Positions 33,583-43,094 of a DNA stretch of 64,000 nucleotides are shown one piece after another. The notes under the pieces are model-generated. The model did not search any database. It was not told the origin of the DNA and worked only from the letters and a program-made list of their open reading frames with translations. Source of the stretch: HGM12587 sp964602445 (GTDB lineage Bacteria; Bacillota; Clostridia; Lachnospirales; Lachnospiraceae); contig CAZRQV010000004.1 in the NCBI GenBank assembly GCA_964602445.1, positions 104,448 to 168,447 on the forward strand. Direction: 5' to 3'. Every line of letters starts with the position of its first letter. Positions within the stretch are counted from its first letter, which is position 1. Both the position numbers and the translations under genes were made by a program.

Positions 33583-36500
33583 TTAAATAACAATTTCTTT
33601 CCCAAGACAGAAGGAATAGAGCACCAGCTCTTTTACTTTCTTTCCTGTAATCTGCTCCAATGCCTGCCCGTACAGCTGCAGCTGTTTTTCATATCGCCTC
33701 ACCAGTTCTTCCCCGGTTTTTACATGGTCTGTTTTATAATCCAGAATCACATACTGTCCGTCTTCTTCAAAATAGGCATCCATAATTCCTTGAATCAGAA
33801 CTTCCTGTTCACTGTCATACTCTGCATTGATTTCTTTTGCAGGTCGTGCAAACACAAATGGCTGTTCCTTATATAATTTTCCGGACTTTTCTGCAACCAG
33901 CATTCTTTGACAGAGATTGCTGGTACAAAACTGATAAATTTGAAATGCATTGATGGTTTCTGCCGCAGTCGGTGTCAGTTTTCCGCTTTCTGTCAGCTGT
34001 TTGATACGTTCTTTTACCTGTTCGGAATGCCGGATTCCTGACAGATCCATACATTCCATCAACTTATGGTATGCATTTCCCCGTTCTGTTGCGCTTCCTT
34101 TACGTTCTTCTCTTAAAAATGCCGGTACATACGGTACCATCTGCGGCTCTTCAAACATTTCCTGAACTTCTTCTTCCATCGCTGCCATTTTCAATTCTGA
34201 TACAGAAACTTTCCCCGGAATTGCCGTTTGATCTTCATATGGATATCGGTATTCCAGACGTTGTTTCAAATCTTCCGGGATTTCCGTTTTTTTCATACGC
34301 ATTGCTTCATAATCATATTTTGCAGTTACTGCCTGTTCTACTTTCTTTCCTACCAGCATTTCCACATCTACAATCTTCTGCCGGAACGGAACCAATTCTC
34401 CTGCGGAAACCTGAATGATCCAGTCCATAAAAGACTGACCGCCGCACAGGCTTTCATATGTTCCGCGTCTGCACAGCCGATTCTGCAGTTTTACAGTTCC
34501 GATCACACTTCTGGCGTCCTTTAAACTGCCGGTCATGATCAGCTTTTCTTTCGGTCTGGTCAATGCAACATAAAGAACTCGCAGTTCTTCCCCTAAACTT
34601 TCCAGTTCAATCTGCTTCTGAATCACTTTTTTCTGTAAAGTAGGCATTTTTTTTCGTTTTTCCGGATCAATGGCATCTAACCCCAAGCCCAGTTCCGGAT
34701 GAATGGCAATCCGTTCTTTGGAATCCTGTTTATTAAAACGCTTGGACATTCCGGAAACAAATACGATGGGAAATTCTAAGCCTTTGCTTTTGTGAATACT
34801 CATAATATGCACCGCATTTTCATTCCCTGTTCCCGTTTCCGCAATTCCATAATCTACTTCATATTTCTGCAGACTTTCAATATATCGGACGAAATTAAAC
34901 AATCCCCGATAACTGGTAGCCTCATAATCCAAGGCTTTCTGCACCAGCATTTGAAGATTTTCTGCTCTGACAGCTCCGTTTGGCTGCATTCGAACCAGCT
35001 GCTCATATGCAGTTTTATCATAAATTTCCCACAACAACTTATGGATTGGAAGATATTCTGCTTTCTTTCGCAGCTCCTCTGTCATTTTCCAAAATGTCTG
35101 CAGTTTTTTTCGAAGCTCCTCTTCTTCTCCTGAAATACGATACTCCGCACAGGCTTTATAATACGGAACTTCCGGATAAGCACTTCTGATCTTTGCCATC
35201 TCTGAGGAATCCAGATTTCCGATTGGGGAATGGAGCACTGCCGTCAATGGAATATCCTGTTTTTGATTATCTAAAACTTTCAAATAATTTAATATCGTCT
35301 GAATTTCCATTGCAGAAAAATATCCCGTCGATGATCCTGTCACTGCTGTAATTCCATAACTTCCCAAAACGCTGGAAAAAGTATCGCTCCAACTGCTCAT
35401 CGTACGAAGCAAAATCACGATGTCACTTCGTTTCACCGGACGAGGCTTGCCGCTTTTTTTGTCAATGACTTTTGCATTTTTCTCCAGTTCCAAAATCCTT
35501 TGTGCCACCATATGGGCTTCCAGTTCTGTTTTATCTAAATTTTCTCCCGTATCCTGCTCAGAAAGATCCAACAGCAGCAATTCCGGCTGGATCTCCTCCG
35601 GATCTTCCGGTTCCGGAAACTCAGCCCCCGGATAAAGTGCTGCCTCCTGATCGTATACAATATTTCCAAGTTCCTTGGTCATGATCCGTTCAAACAGGAA
35701 ATTAACAGTCTCCAAAACTTCTTTTCTGCTGCGGAAGTTTTTAGACAGACTGATCCTTTGACAGTCACTGTCGGTTGACGTATAGGTTTCCATCTTTTTC
35801 ATAAACAATTCCGGCCTTGCCTGACGGAACCGGTAAATGCTCTGCTTCACATCCCCTACCATAAAGAGATTATTTTTCCCAAGAGACTGCTTGGAAACAC
35901 TGGTTAAGATCAGTTCCTGTACCATGTTGCTGTCCTGATATTCATCGATCATGATCTCGGCAAAATACTCCCCATAAGATCTGGCAATTTCCGTAGGTAC
36001 ATAGGAGCCGTCCTTTTTTTCTACCAGAATCTGCAGTGCCAGATGTTCGATATCCGAAAAATCCACGATGTTTCGTTTTCTCTTCTTTTCCGAAAATCGT
36101 CTGGTAAATTCTAAGGTCAGTGCAACCAATTCCTGTTTTAAGGAATCTGCTGCTTTTTCTGTCTGAAAAATAATATCCGAAGGCAAATAAAAAAACTGCT
36201 TTTCCAATGTTTCCAGTCTTTTTTTCATTCGGTTTCTGGTGCTTTTTACCAATTCCTTTTCTTCTTCCGATGCATCCATTTTCTTTCTGGAAAGTGCCGT
36301 AAAACTCCGTCCTCTGATTACTTTGGAACATTCTTCATAAGTTTCACTTTGCAGACACCTGTCCAGAAAATTTCGATCTTCGTGCAGTGCATCTGCATAA
36401 TTGATCGGACCGCCATGCTCATAACAAAGAGTAATTGCCTGTTTGATTTCGCCTTTTAGATCGTTCACGATCCTTTTGACATGAGTCAGGATCATTTCTT

Positions 36501-37110
36501 CCACTGCTTCTTCTTTCATTTCCAGCAGATTTTTCAGCCATTCTTCCGGAAAAGGATCACTGGTGGAAAATTCATATAATTTCAAAACCAGTTCTTCCAA
36601 AACTTCATCACTTTTTCCGGAAGCATAACATTCTACAAAATGCAGAAATTCCGGTGCTTTTTCTGCATATTTTTCTTCCAGCAGTTCTTTTAATACCTCT
36701 TTTTTCAGAAGCTTTAATTCTCCTTCATCAGCAACACGAAACGCAGGATCTAGATCGATTTCACCAAAATGATTTCTTAAAATATAGGCGCAGAAACTGT
36801 CAATGGTTGTAATCTGGGCATGAGACACCAGCATTTCCTGTTTCTGCAGATAACCGTTATTCGGCTGTTCTTCCAATCTTTTTCGAATCGCAGCGCCCAC
36901 ACGCTCTTTCATTTCTGCTGCAGCAGCTTTGGTAAATGTTACGACCAAAAGACGATCCACATCTACCGGACGCTGCTCATCACACACGATCTCCATAATC
37001 CTCTCGACCAGCACCGCTGTCTTTCCGCTTCCTGCTGCTGCCGATACGAGAATATTTCTATCTCTCAGATCAATGACCTTTTTCTGGTCTTTTGTCCACA
37101 TTACTCCCAT
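33583..37110 (-). CDS. addA: ATP-dependent helicase/nuclease subunit A
   Basis: An 1175-residue subunit of the AddAB recombination complex, which processes double-strand DNA ends. The UvrD-like helicase has Walker A SAAAGSGKT near residue 23, DEYQDSN near 391, GDVKQSIYRFRQA near 419, and SIHKSKGLEFPIVFVSG near 785. The C-terminal RecB-type nuclease shows IQGIMDAYFE and the catalytic DYKTD near 1125. The length is typical. Its start overlaps the end of addB by 10 nt; an ATG three codons later is also possible. It is the downstream gene of an addBA operon. Confidence 0.96.
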   Translation of the reverse strand: MGVMWTKDQKKVIDLRDRNILVSAAAGSGKTAVLVERIMEIVCDEQRPVDVDRLLVVTFTKAAAAEMKERVGAAIRKRLEEQPNNGYLQKQEMLVSHAQITTIDSFCAYILRNHFGEIDLDPAFRVADEGELKLLKKEVLKELLEEKYAEKAPEFLHFVECYASGKSDEVLEELVLKLYEFSTSDPFPEEWLKNLLEMKEEAVEEMILTHVKRIVNDLKGEIKQAITLCYEHGGPINYADALHEDRNFLDRCLQSETYEECSKVIRGRSFTALSRKKMDASEEEKELVKSTRNRMKKRLETLEKQFFYLPSDIIFQTEKAADSLKQELVALTLEFTRRFSEKKRKRNIVDFSDIEHLALQILVEKKDGSYVPTEIARSYGEYFAEIMIDEYQDSNMVQELILTSVSKQSLGKNNLFMVGDVKQSIYRFRQARPELFMKKMETYTSTDSDCQRISLSKNFRSRKEVLETVNFLFERIMTKELGNIVYDQEAALYPGAEFPEPEDPEEIQPELLLLDLSEQDTGENLDKTELEAHMVAQRILELEKNAKVIDKKSGKPRPVKRSDIVILLRTMSSWSDTFSSVLGSYGITAVTGSSTGYFSAMEIQTILNYLKVLDNQKQDIPLTAVLHSPIGNLDSSEMAKIRSAYPEVPYYKACAEYRISGEEEELRKKLQTFWKMTEELRKKAEYLPIHKLLWEIYDKTAYEQLVRMQPNGAVRAENLQMLVQKALDYEATSYRGLFNFVRYIESLQKYEVDYGIAETGTGNENAVHIMSIHKSKGLEFPIVFVSGMSKRFNKQDSKERIAIHPELGLGLDAIDPEKRKKMPTLQKKVIQKQIELESLGEELRVLYVALTRPKEKLIMTGSLKDARSVIGTVKLQNRLCRRGTYESLCGGQSFMDWIIQVSAGELVPFRQKIVDVEMLVGKKVEQAVTAKYDYEAMRMKKTEIPEDLKQRLEYRYPYEDQTAIPGKVSVSELKMAAMEEEVQEMFEEPQMVPYVPAFLREERKGSATERGNAYHKLMECMDLSGIRHSEQVKERIKQLTESGKLTPTAAETINAFQIYQFCTSNLCQRMLVAEKSGKLYKEQPFVFARPAKEINAEYDSEQEVLIQGIMDAYFEEDGQYVILDYKTDHVKTGEELVRRYEKQLQLYGQALEQITGKKVKELVLYSFCLGKEIVI

Positions 37111-40100
37111 TGAAATTTCTCCAGTTTTCTAAATGATGATTCTTTTTCTGAAAATCCGCAGATTCCATTATATGCACAATAATCGCAGGCTGTTTTCTGT
37201 GGCGTTCCGTAAGGATTGACTGAAATCTTTCCTTCCATAATTTCCTGCCCCAACTGTTTTGTCTTATTTCTCACAAAGTGCTCCAGCTGCTCAAACTGTT
37301 CTGTAGATACAGCCTTCGATGCTTTTGAAACACTTCCGTCTTTATTATAACTGATCGGCAGCATCTTTGATTGGGTTCCGCCCTCCTGATCCATATACCG
37401 AAGGATCTCCGGATCTGAATTACACAAGCCGTCTAAGGATAATTCCTGAAACAACGCACTTTCCAGCTGCGCATCACTCAGCTCCTTTTCCGCCTGGATG
37501 ATCGGATCCTTCATTGGAAAATAAAACAAGCCCGCCGGAATTACTTCGGAAGATGCATGTTTCTTCTTTTCCAATTCCAGAGCTGCATTCAAATACACTG
37601 CCAGCTGCATCTGGAGTCCATTGTATAATGCGGTCAGATCAAAGTAGGCCGAACCGCTTTTATAATCCATGACTCTCACATATACCGTATCTTCCTTCTC
37701 ATACGTATCAATTCGGTCGATCCGCCCTTGCAAAAACAATTCTCCATCATTCAAATAAAAAGGTACTTCCATCTGTTCCGGTGTAAACAGCCCTTTTTTC
37801 AGCTGTTCTGTCAATGCCCATACAGCACGTTTTACCAGACGATGCAGACGTGCGATCATATATTCATTTCTTGCACTGTCAAACAGTAAAGTGTTGCGGT
37901 AATCTGTGATCACCTGATCTACACACTCTTTGGTCAGTTGTTCCCGATCCTGTTCTGTCAGGGAAAACCAGTCATAAGAACCTTTTTTCACTTTTCCCAC
38001 AAAAAGCTCCACAGCACGATGCAGCAGATTTCCCATATCTACTGCTGCAAATTCATAAATTTCCCGTTCCTTTAACCGCAGACCATACTGCAGAAAATGT
38101 GCATAAGCACAAGCCGCATACCGCTCCAGTCTGGTCACACTGTACACCGGCTTTTCTCCGTACAATGCCTTAGCAGCCGCTGCCCCCAGCATCGTTTCTG
38201 CATCTCCTTTTAACAGCTGTTTCCATAAAATTTCAAAGTGTTCCTGAAATTCCGGTGACTGCTCATACCATGCGATCAGCTGCTGAAGTTCCTCTGTTTC
38301 CTGCTGTTCCGGCAGTTTCCGGGTCAGATAATCCAATCCCTGGGCTGTCGTTTCCAACCGTTCCGGACGATCCTGCTCATCCTGTGTCGTCTGCAGCTTG
38401 GGAAACAGCTTTTCAAACACTTCTTTCAAATAAGACGGCCGCAGTGCTGCTCCATGAAAATCAGTTGACGCATACGACAGCACCAGCCGTTCCGATGCCT
38501 TGGTCAAAACATAGTACAGATAGAATTTCTGCAGATATACCTGTTCTTTTGCCGTCGGGGCTAAGGATGCCTGCTGTTCTTCTAAAAATTCCCGCTCCAT
38601 TTGGGACAGGATTCCGCCCCCATTGATATTTTTCGGAATATTCCCTTCATTAACGCCCAGAAGAAACAACACTTTCACATCTTTCAAACGGGTTCGTTCC
38701 ATATCTCCTACTACGACACGGTCTCTTCCCGGCGGGATCAGTCCCACCTTCACTTCTGCAAATCCTGCATCCAGAAGTTCTGAAAATTCTTCTAAGCTGC
38801 ACGGTTCCTCACCTAAAAGTTCTACGTATTTCTCCAGCAGCTCCATGACTGCGCGAAAAATCTGATGATACTCTTTTGCTGCGGTCAGATCTCCCTCCTG
38901 CTCAAATGCTGCTTCTTTTTCCGAAAGCTGCTTTTCCAGCTCTAATGTTTCCATCATTTCATAAAGAGAAGTACATTTCTCCCGAATCGTTGACTTTTTA
39001 TCCCGCAGTACCGATGCCGTCCGGGCAATCCTTTCATAAAATTTTTCCCGGATCCGATTGATCTCCTGCAGTTCTTCCTCTGTCTGTCCTTTCGCAAACC
39101 GGATCCACTTTTCTGAATACTTTTTTATTCCCCGGATTCCAAGTGCCAGACAATAATTTTCTAATTCATCCGTTTCTTCGGTAGTGATTCCTGAAAATCC
39201 ACTGCGAAGATAACGAAATACGGTCTCATACGTAAAATTTTCTTCTGCCATTTTTAAAAATGCACGAATAAATTCAACAAACGGGTGGGTTAATGCATTT
39301 CGCTTTTCATCTAAAAATACCGGTATCTGAAATTTCGGAAATATGCGTCCAATATGTTCCTGATATTCCATATTTCCCAAAACAACCGCAATCTCTCCAT
39401 ACCGGTAATGATCCTCTCTGACCATTCTTCGGATTTCCGTTGCAGTTCCTGTAATCTCTTCCATAACCGTACGATATTCTGCGATTTTTAAGTTTTGCGG
39501 TTTTTCTGCATAAATCGCTTTTCCGCCGCGGAACAGATGGTGTTCTAAAAATGTCAGATCTTCTTTTCCTAAAAAACGATGATGCTGTTTGCCGTCACAC
39601 CAGATGGACGGAACCACTGCAATTCCTGCTTCTTTGACCGCTGCAGTAACACTCTGTATCAGTTTTTTGCTTAGATAAAATAATTCTGTCTTTCCGGACA
39701 GACTGTACGGTTCTTCCCGATGATCCAGAGTCGCGGTTATGTAGACCTGATCTGCAATCTTGCACAGTCCCTGAACCAGCTGAAGCTGCACCGGGTTCAA
39801 TGCCGTAAACCCATCCAGCACGATCACAGATCCTTTTAATCTTTCAGAAAATTCCAGCACCTCACAAAATACCTGCAGTACCTGATCGGAAGTCATATAT
39901 TCTTTTCCCATATAATCTAAAAATGCCTGATAAAGCACCTGTACATCTTTCAGTTTTCTGATCAGCAATTCCCGATTTCCCGACATCCGGATCACTTCTT
40001 CCAAAAGCTCCGGTGTAATCCGATACTGCATGAATTCAGAGATCAAAGATTTGACTTCACTGATATATCCCAGTTTTTTTAGATTTTTCCCTAAAACGAT

Positions 40101-40418
40101 CAGCTCTTTTTCATGTTCCGCCGCAAGTTTCCGAAGAACAATATTTTTTCCTGTTTCTTCCAAGATCATTCGATTGCCGTTCCCTGTTTCTTCCAGCACT
40201 CTCAATGCCAGTCTCTGAAAACTGACTACGTCAATATTGAAGATTCCTTTTCTCGGATGCATGGTTACAAGATCTCGCTGTGTCTGAAGTGTAAACTGCT
40301 CCGGAACAATACAATAATAATTTTTTTCCGGATGTTCCATGGATTCCTGAATGATCCGGTTATAAATATAAGTGGTTTTTCCAAACCCTGAATTTCCCAA
40401 AATAAACTGCAGAGACAT
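37101..40418 (-). CDS. addB: ATP-dependent helicase/nuclease subunit B
   Basis: An 1105-residue AddB subunit. It has Walker A GNSGFGKTT near residue 8, inactive helicase-like domains in the middle, and a C-terminal RecB-type nuclease with VMDYKSGSAYFD near 925. The iron-sulfur cluster cysteines are visible: one in RYAACAYAHF near 785 and three in CDYCAYNGIC near 1078-1087. It recognises Chi-like sequences with AddA. AAAGGAG precedes the start. A degenerate promoter (AAGACA-17-TAAACT) may lie about 40 nt upstream. Confidence 0.96.
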   Translation of the reverse strand: MSLQFILGNSGFGKTTYIYNRIIQESMEHPEKNYYCIVPEQFTLQTQRDLVTMHPRKGIFNIDVVSFQRLALRVLEETGNGNRMILEETGKNIVLRKLAAEHEKELIVLGKNLKKLGYISEVKSLISEFMQYRITPELLEEVIRMSGNRELLIRKLKDVQVLYQAFLDYMGKEYMTSDQVLQVFCEVLEFSERLKGSVIVLDGFTALNPVQLQLVQGLCKIADQVYITATLDHREEPYSLSGKTELFYLSKKLIQSVTAAVKEAGIAVVPSIWCDGKQHHRFLGKEDLTFLEHHLFRGGKAIYAEKPQNLKIAEYRTVMEEITGTATEIRRMVREDHYRYGEIAVVLGNMEYQEHIGRIFPKFQIPVFLDEKRNALTHPFVEFIRAFLKMAEENFTYETVFRYLRSGFSGITTEETDELENYCLALGIRGIKKYSEKWIRFAKGQTEEELQEINRIREKFYERIARTASVLRDKKSTIREKCTSLYEMMETLELEKQLSEKEAAFEQEGDLTAAKEYHQIFRAVMELLEKYVELLGEEPCSLEEFSELLDAGFAEVKVGLIPPGRDRVVVGDMERTRLKDVKVLFLLGVNEGNIPKNINGGGILSQMEREFLEEQQASLAPTAKEQVYLQKFYLYYVLTKASERLVLSYASTDFHGAALRPSYLKEVFEKLFPKLQTTQDEQDRPERLETTAQGLDYLTRKLPEQQETEELQQLIAWYEQSPEFQEHFEILWKQLLKGDAETMLGAAAAKALYGEKPVYSVTRLERYAACAYAHFLQYGLRLKEREIYEFAAVDMGNLLHRAVELFVGKVKKGSYDWFSLTEQDREQLTKECVDQVITDYRNTLLFDSARNEYMIARLHRLVKRAVWALTEQLKKGLFTPEQMEVPFYLNDGELFLQGRIDRIDTYEKEDTVYVRVMDYKSGSAYFDLTALYNGLQMQLAVYLNAALELEKKKHASSEVIPAGLFYFPMKDPIIQAEKELSDAQLESALFQELSLDGLCNSDPEILRYMDQEGGTQSKMLPISYNKDGSVSKASKAVSTEQFEQLEHFVRNKTKQLGQEIMEGKISVNPYGTPQKTACDYCAYNGICGFSEKESSFRKLEKFQWE

Positions 40419-40657
40419 CGGTTACTCCTTTACTCTTGTTTTCTATTTTTCAGTTTACCATATCTTTTCTTATTTGTCTTAGAATGACTTGTTCATAATT
40501 TGTTCATTTTCTTTTCACGAACCTTTCATTTTCCAAACATGATTCCTTCATTTTTCCTTTTTATAATAACATCATAAAAGAAATTAAGAATTGCTTGAAA
40601 GAACTTTTTCATAAACAGTGCCAGGCAATGCTTATTGCCTGGCATCCTCCCTTTTTT

Positions 40658-40678
40658 AGACCCGCGAGGGTCTTTTTT
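40658..40678 (+). terminator. Orphan plus-strand terminator
   Basis: AGACCC and GGGTCT pair around GCGA, with TTTTT following on the plus strand only. No plus-strand coding gene precedes it for over 20 kb. Confidence 0.5.
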
Positions 40679-40800
40679 CCTGTCCAAATTTATTTTTCTG
40701 TAAAACAATGAGCCACACTTTTGTTCCGCGCGAGCAATGTCATTTATGACATCATATGTCAATACAGCAAAGTTTTTCCTATGAAATGAAATATAAAAAA

Positions 40801-40832
40801 CACGCTCTGTAATTTTCAAATTACAGAGCGTG
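40801..40832 (-). terminator. Terminator of glnN
   Basis: CACGCTCTGTAA and TTACAGAGCGTG form a 12-bp perfect stem followed by TTTTTTATA on the minus strand. It begins 7 nt after the glnN stop. Confidence 0.9.
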
Positions 40833-40838
40833 TTTTTA

Positions 40839-42950
40839 TTATACTTCAAAAATCATATCACCATACGATGGCATTGGCCACATATCTTTTGCAACGATCA
40901 TTTCCAGCTGGTCGATCGGTTTGCGCAGTGCCTCCATAGCCGGAACCACTTCACGATTAAAGAACTCTGCCTGTTCTTTTCCGCGTCCCAGCTTTTCGCC
41001 TTCTGCTTCCAGTTCTACCAGTTTGATCAATGCATCTTTTGCATTGGCCAGCAGCTCGGAAGTCTGCTTCAGGATTCCTGTCTGAACAGATGCATCCACA
41101 TCGCAGGATCTGACTGCGATCACAGTATCTGCCAGTTCTTTGGTATACTTAATCGCTGCTGGGATCAGCTGCTTGCTGGCAATGTCGATCATGGATTTTG
41201 CTTCGATATTGATTACCTTTGCATAAGTTTCATACTGGATCTCTGCACGGGATTCCAGTTCTGCTCTGGTAAATACACCGAATTTTTCAAACAGTGCCAC
41301 TGCTTTTTCTGTCGTTAATGCCGGAATGGCATCTACCATTGTTCTCAGATTCGGAAGTCCGCGTCTTTCTGCTTCTTTGACCCATTCATCGGAATAACCG
41401 TTTCCGTCAAAAACGATTCTTTCATGTTCCATGAAATATTTTTCGATCAGGTCATGAATCGCCATTTCCTTGTCTTCAGCCGCTTCAATATAATCGCAGG
41501 CTTCGCAGAAAGCTTCTGCTACAATGGTATTTAATACGGTATTTGGTTCTCCGCCGGAATCTTTGGAACCAACCATACGGAATTCGAATTTATTACCGGT
41601 AAATGCAAACGGCGAAGTTCTGTTTCGGTCTGTTGCATCTTTTGCAAAATCAGGAAGCGTCTTTACGCCAGTGGCAAGACGTTCTCCTTTGAGCGAATGA
41701 TTTGCCGAACCGGTACGGATCAGCTGATTCATTACATCATGGAGCTGATCCCCTAAATATACCGAAATGATCGCAGGCGGTGCTTCGTTTGCCCCCAGAC
41801 GATGATCATTTCCTACATCTGCCGCAGATTCACGCAGAAGATCTGCATGGATATCAACTGCTTTTAAAACGCAGGCAAGTACCAGAAGGAACTGCATATT
41901 TTCATGAGGGGTTTTTCCCGGTTCTAACAGATTGATTCCGTCATCTGTCGTTAAAGACCAGTTGTTATGCTTTCCGGAACCATTCACACCTGCAAATGGT
42001 TTTTCATGAAGGAGACATACCAGCCCGTGATGATTTGCAATTCTTTTTAATGTTTCCATAATGATCTGGTTATGATCTACTGCAACGTTTACTTCTGCAT
42101 AGATCGGTGCCAGCTCATGCTGCGCCGGAGCAGCTTCATTATGCTGAGTCTTGGCACTAACTCCCAGTTTCCACAATTCTTCATTCACATCTTTCATGAA
42201 TGCACCGATACGTTCACGGATTACCCCAAAATAATGATCATCCATTTCCTGTCCTTTTGGAGGCATGGCTCCAAACAAGGTACGGCTTGTGAAAACAAGG
42301 TCTTTTCTCTGTAAATATTTTTCTTTGTCAATGAGGAAATATTCCTGCTCCAGCCCTACGGACGGAGTTACTTTTTTAGAAGTGGTATTTCCAAAAATAC
42401 GAAGAAGTCTCAAAGACTGTGTATTAATAGCCTGCATCGAACGAAGCAGGGGAGTTTTCTGATCTAATGCCTCTCCTGTATAAGAACAGAAAGCGGTTGG
42501 AATGCAGAGAGTCGCACCGGTCGCATCCTGTCTGACGAATGCCGGAGATGTACAATCCCATGCGGTATAGCCTCTCGCTTCAAATGTTGCACGCAGCCCT
42601 CCCGATGGGAAAGATGATGCATCAGGTTCTCCTTTGATCAGCTCTTTTCCGGAGAAGTTCATTAACACTTTTCCGTCCTGCATCGGAGCCGAAATAAAGG
42701 AATCATGTTTTTCTGCTGTAGATCCTGTCAAAGGCTGAAACCAGTGTGTATAATGTGTAGCACCTTTTTCAATCGCCCATTCTTTCATCTCATGAGCAAC
42801 GACATCCGCTGTTACAAGATCTAATTCTTTTCCTTCTTCCATGGTCTTTTTCAATTCCTGATAAACCTTTTTCGGAAGACGGGCTTTCATAGCGGAATCA
42901 TTAAATACATTTTCACCGAATATTTCTTTTACGTCGATAAATTCACTCAT
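40839..42950 (-). CDS. glnN: Glutamine synthetase type III
   Basis: A 703-residue GSIII enzyme, which makes glutamine from glutamate, ammonia and ATP. The length matches the family's roughly 700-730. Characteristic segments include THYTHWFQPLTGSTAEKHDSF near residue 61, EQEYFLID near 202, the ATP/glutamate-site stretch KHNNWSLTT, and PSFPSGGLRATFEARGYTAWD-like residues near 112. The start has GAGGA upstream. The leader carries a long dyad (42979-43007) that may regulate it, and a strong terminator follows. It appears monocistronic. Confidence 0.96.
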   Translation of the reverse strand: MSEFIDVKEIFGENVFNDSAMKARLPKKVYQELKKTMEEGKELDLVTADVVAHEMKEWAIEKGATHYTHWFQPLTGSTAEKHDSFISAPMQDGKVLMNFSGKELIKGEPDASSFPSGGLRATFEARGYTAWDCTSPAFVRQDATGATLCIPTAFCSYTGEALDQKTPLLRSMQAINTQSLRLLRIFGNTTSKKVTPSVGLEQEYFLIDKEKYLQRKDLVFTSRTLFGAMPPKGQEMDDHYFGVIRERIGAFMKDVNEELWKLGVSAKTQHNEAAPAQHELAPIYAEVNVAVDHNQIIMETLKRIANHHGLVCLLHEKPFAGVNGSGKHNNWSLTTDDGINLLEPGKTPHENMQFLLVLACVLKAVDIHADLLRESAADVGNDHRLGANEAPPAIISVYLGDQLHDVMNQLIRTGSANHSLKGERLATGVKTLPDFAKDATDRNRTSPFAFTGNKFEFRMVGSKDSGGEPNTVLNTIVAEAFCEACDYIEAAEDKEMAIHDLIEKYFMEHERIVFDGNGYSDEWVKEAERRGLPNLRTMVDAIPALTTEKAVALFEKFGVFTRAELESRAEIQYETYAKVINIEAKSMIDIASKQLIPAAIKYTKELADTVIAVRSCDVDASVQTGILKQTSELLANAKDALIKLVELEAEGEKLGRGKEQAEFFNREVVPAMEALRKPIDQLEMIVAKDMWPMPSYGDMIFEV

Positions 42951-42978
42951 AAATTATCCTCAATTGTATTCCTGCATC

Positions 42979-43007
42979 ACTGTTTTCTCCAAACTTTGGA
43001 AAACAGT
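42979..43007. promoter_or_regulatory. Dyad in the glnN leader/promoter region
   Basis: ACTGTTTTC (42979-42987) and GAAAACAGT (42999-43007) are perfect 9-bp arms around an 11-bp centre. It lies 29-57 nt upstream of the glnN start. It could be a repressor site or an RNA hairpin. It does not match the Bacillus GlnR consensus. Confidence 0.5.
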
Positions 43008-43040
43008 AATATTTTGCCATATATCCATATATATTAGGAA

Positions 43041-43064
43041 AGGCGTTCCACAAGTGAAACGCCT
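43041..43064 (-). terminator. Terminator of the aldolase gene
   Basis: AGGCGTT pairs with AACGCCT, followed by TTCCTAATAT on the minus strand. The T-tract is weak, but the position, 31 nt after the stop, is right. Confidence 0.55.
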
Positions 43065-43094
43065 CTGTATCCATCATAGTTCCAAAGTTGACAA

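Larger units (their letters stand above)
40419..40838. other. 420-bp intergenic region between addB and glnN with stem-loops
   Basis: There is no supported gene here. From addB outward it holds tandem ATGAACAA motifs spaced 11 bp (minus strand, about 40490-40507), a 9-bp perfect stem (40620-40643), and a second stem with a T-tail on the plus strand (40658-40678). The glnN terminator (40801-40832) closes the region. The plus-strand terminator has no plus-strand gene upstream, so a small unannotated transcript is possible. Confidence 0.5.

Noticed and set aside
40490..40507. Tandem ATGAACAA motifs upstream of addB as a LexA site
   Set aside because: The half-sites are in direct rather than inverted orientation and do not match the LexA consensus seen at pcrA.
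40526..40849. A 107-residue minus-strand reading frame downstream of glnN
   Set aside because: It starts inside the glnN end and terminator and runs through two stem-loops, with no ribosome site. Only its last 28 codons are mentioned, as a weak possibility.
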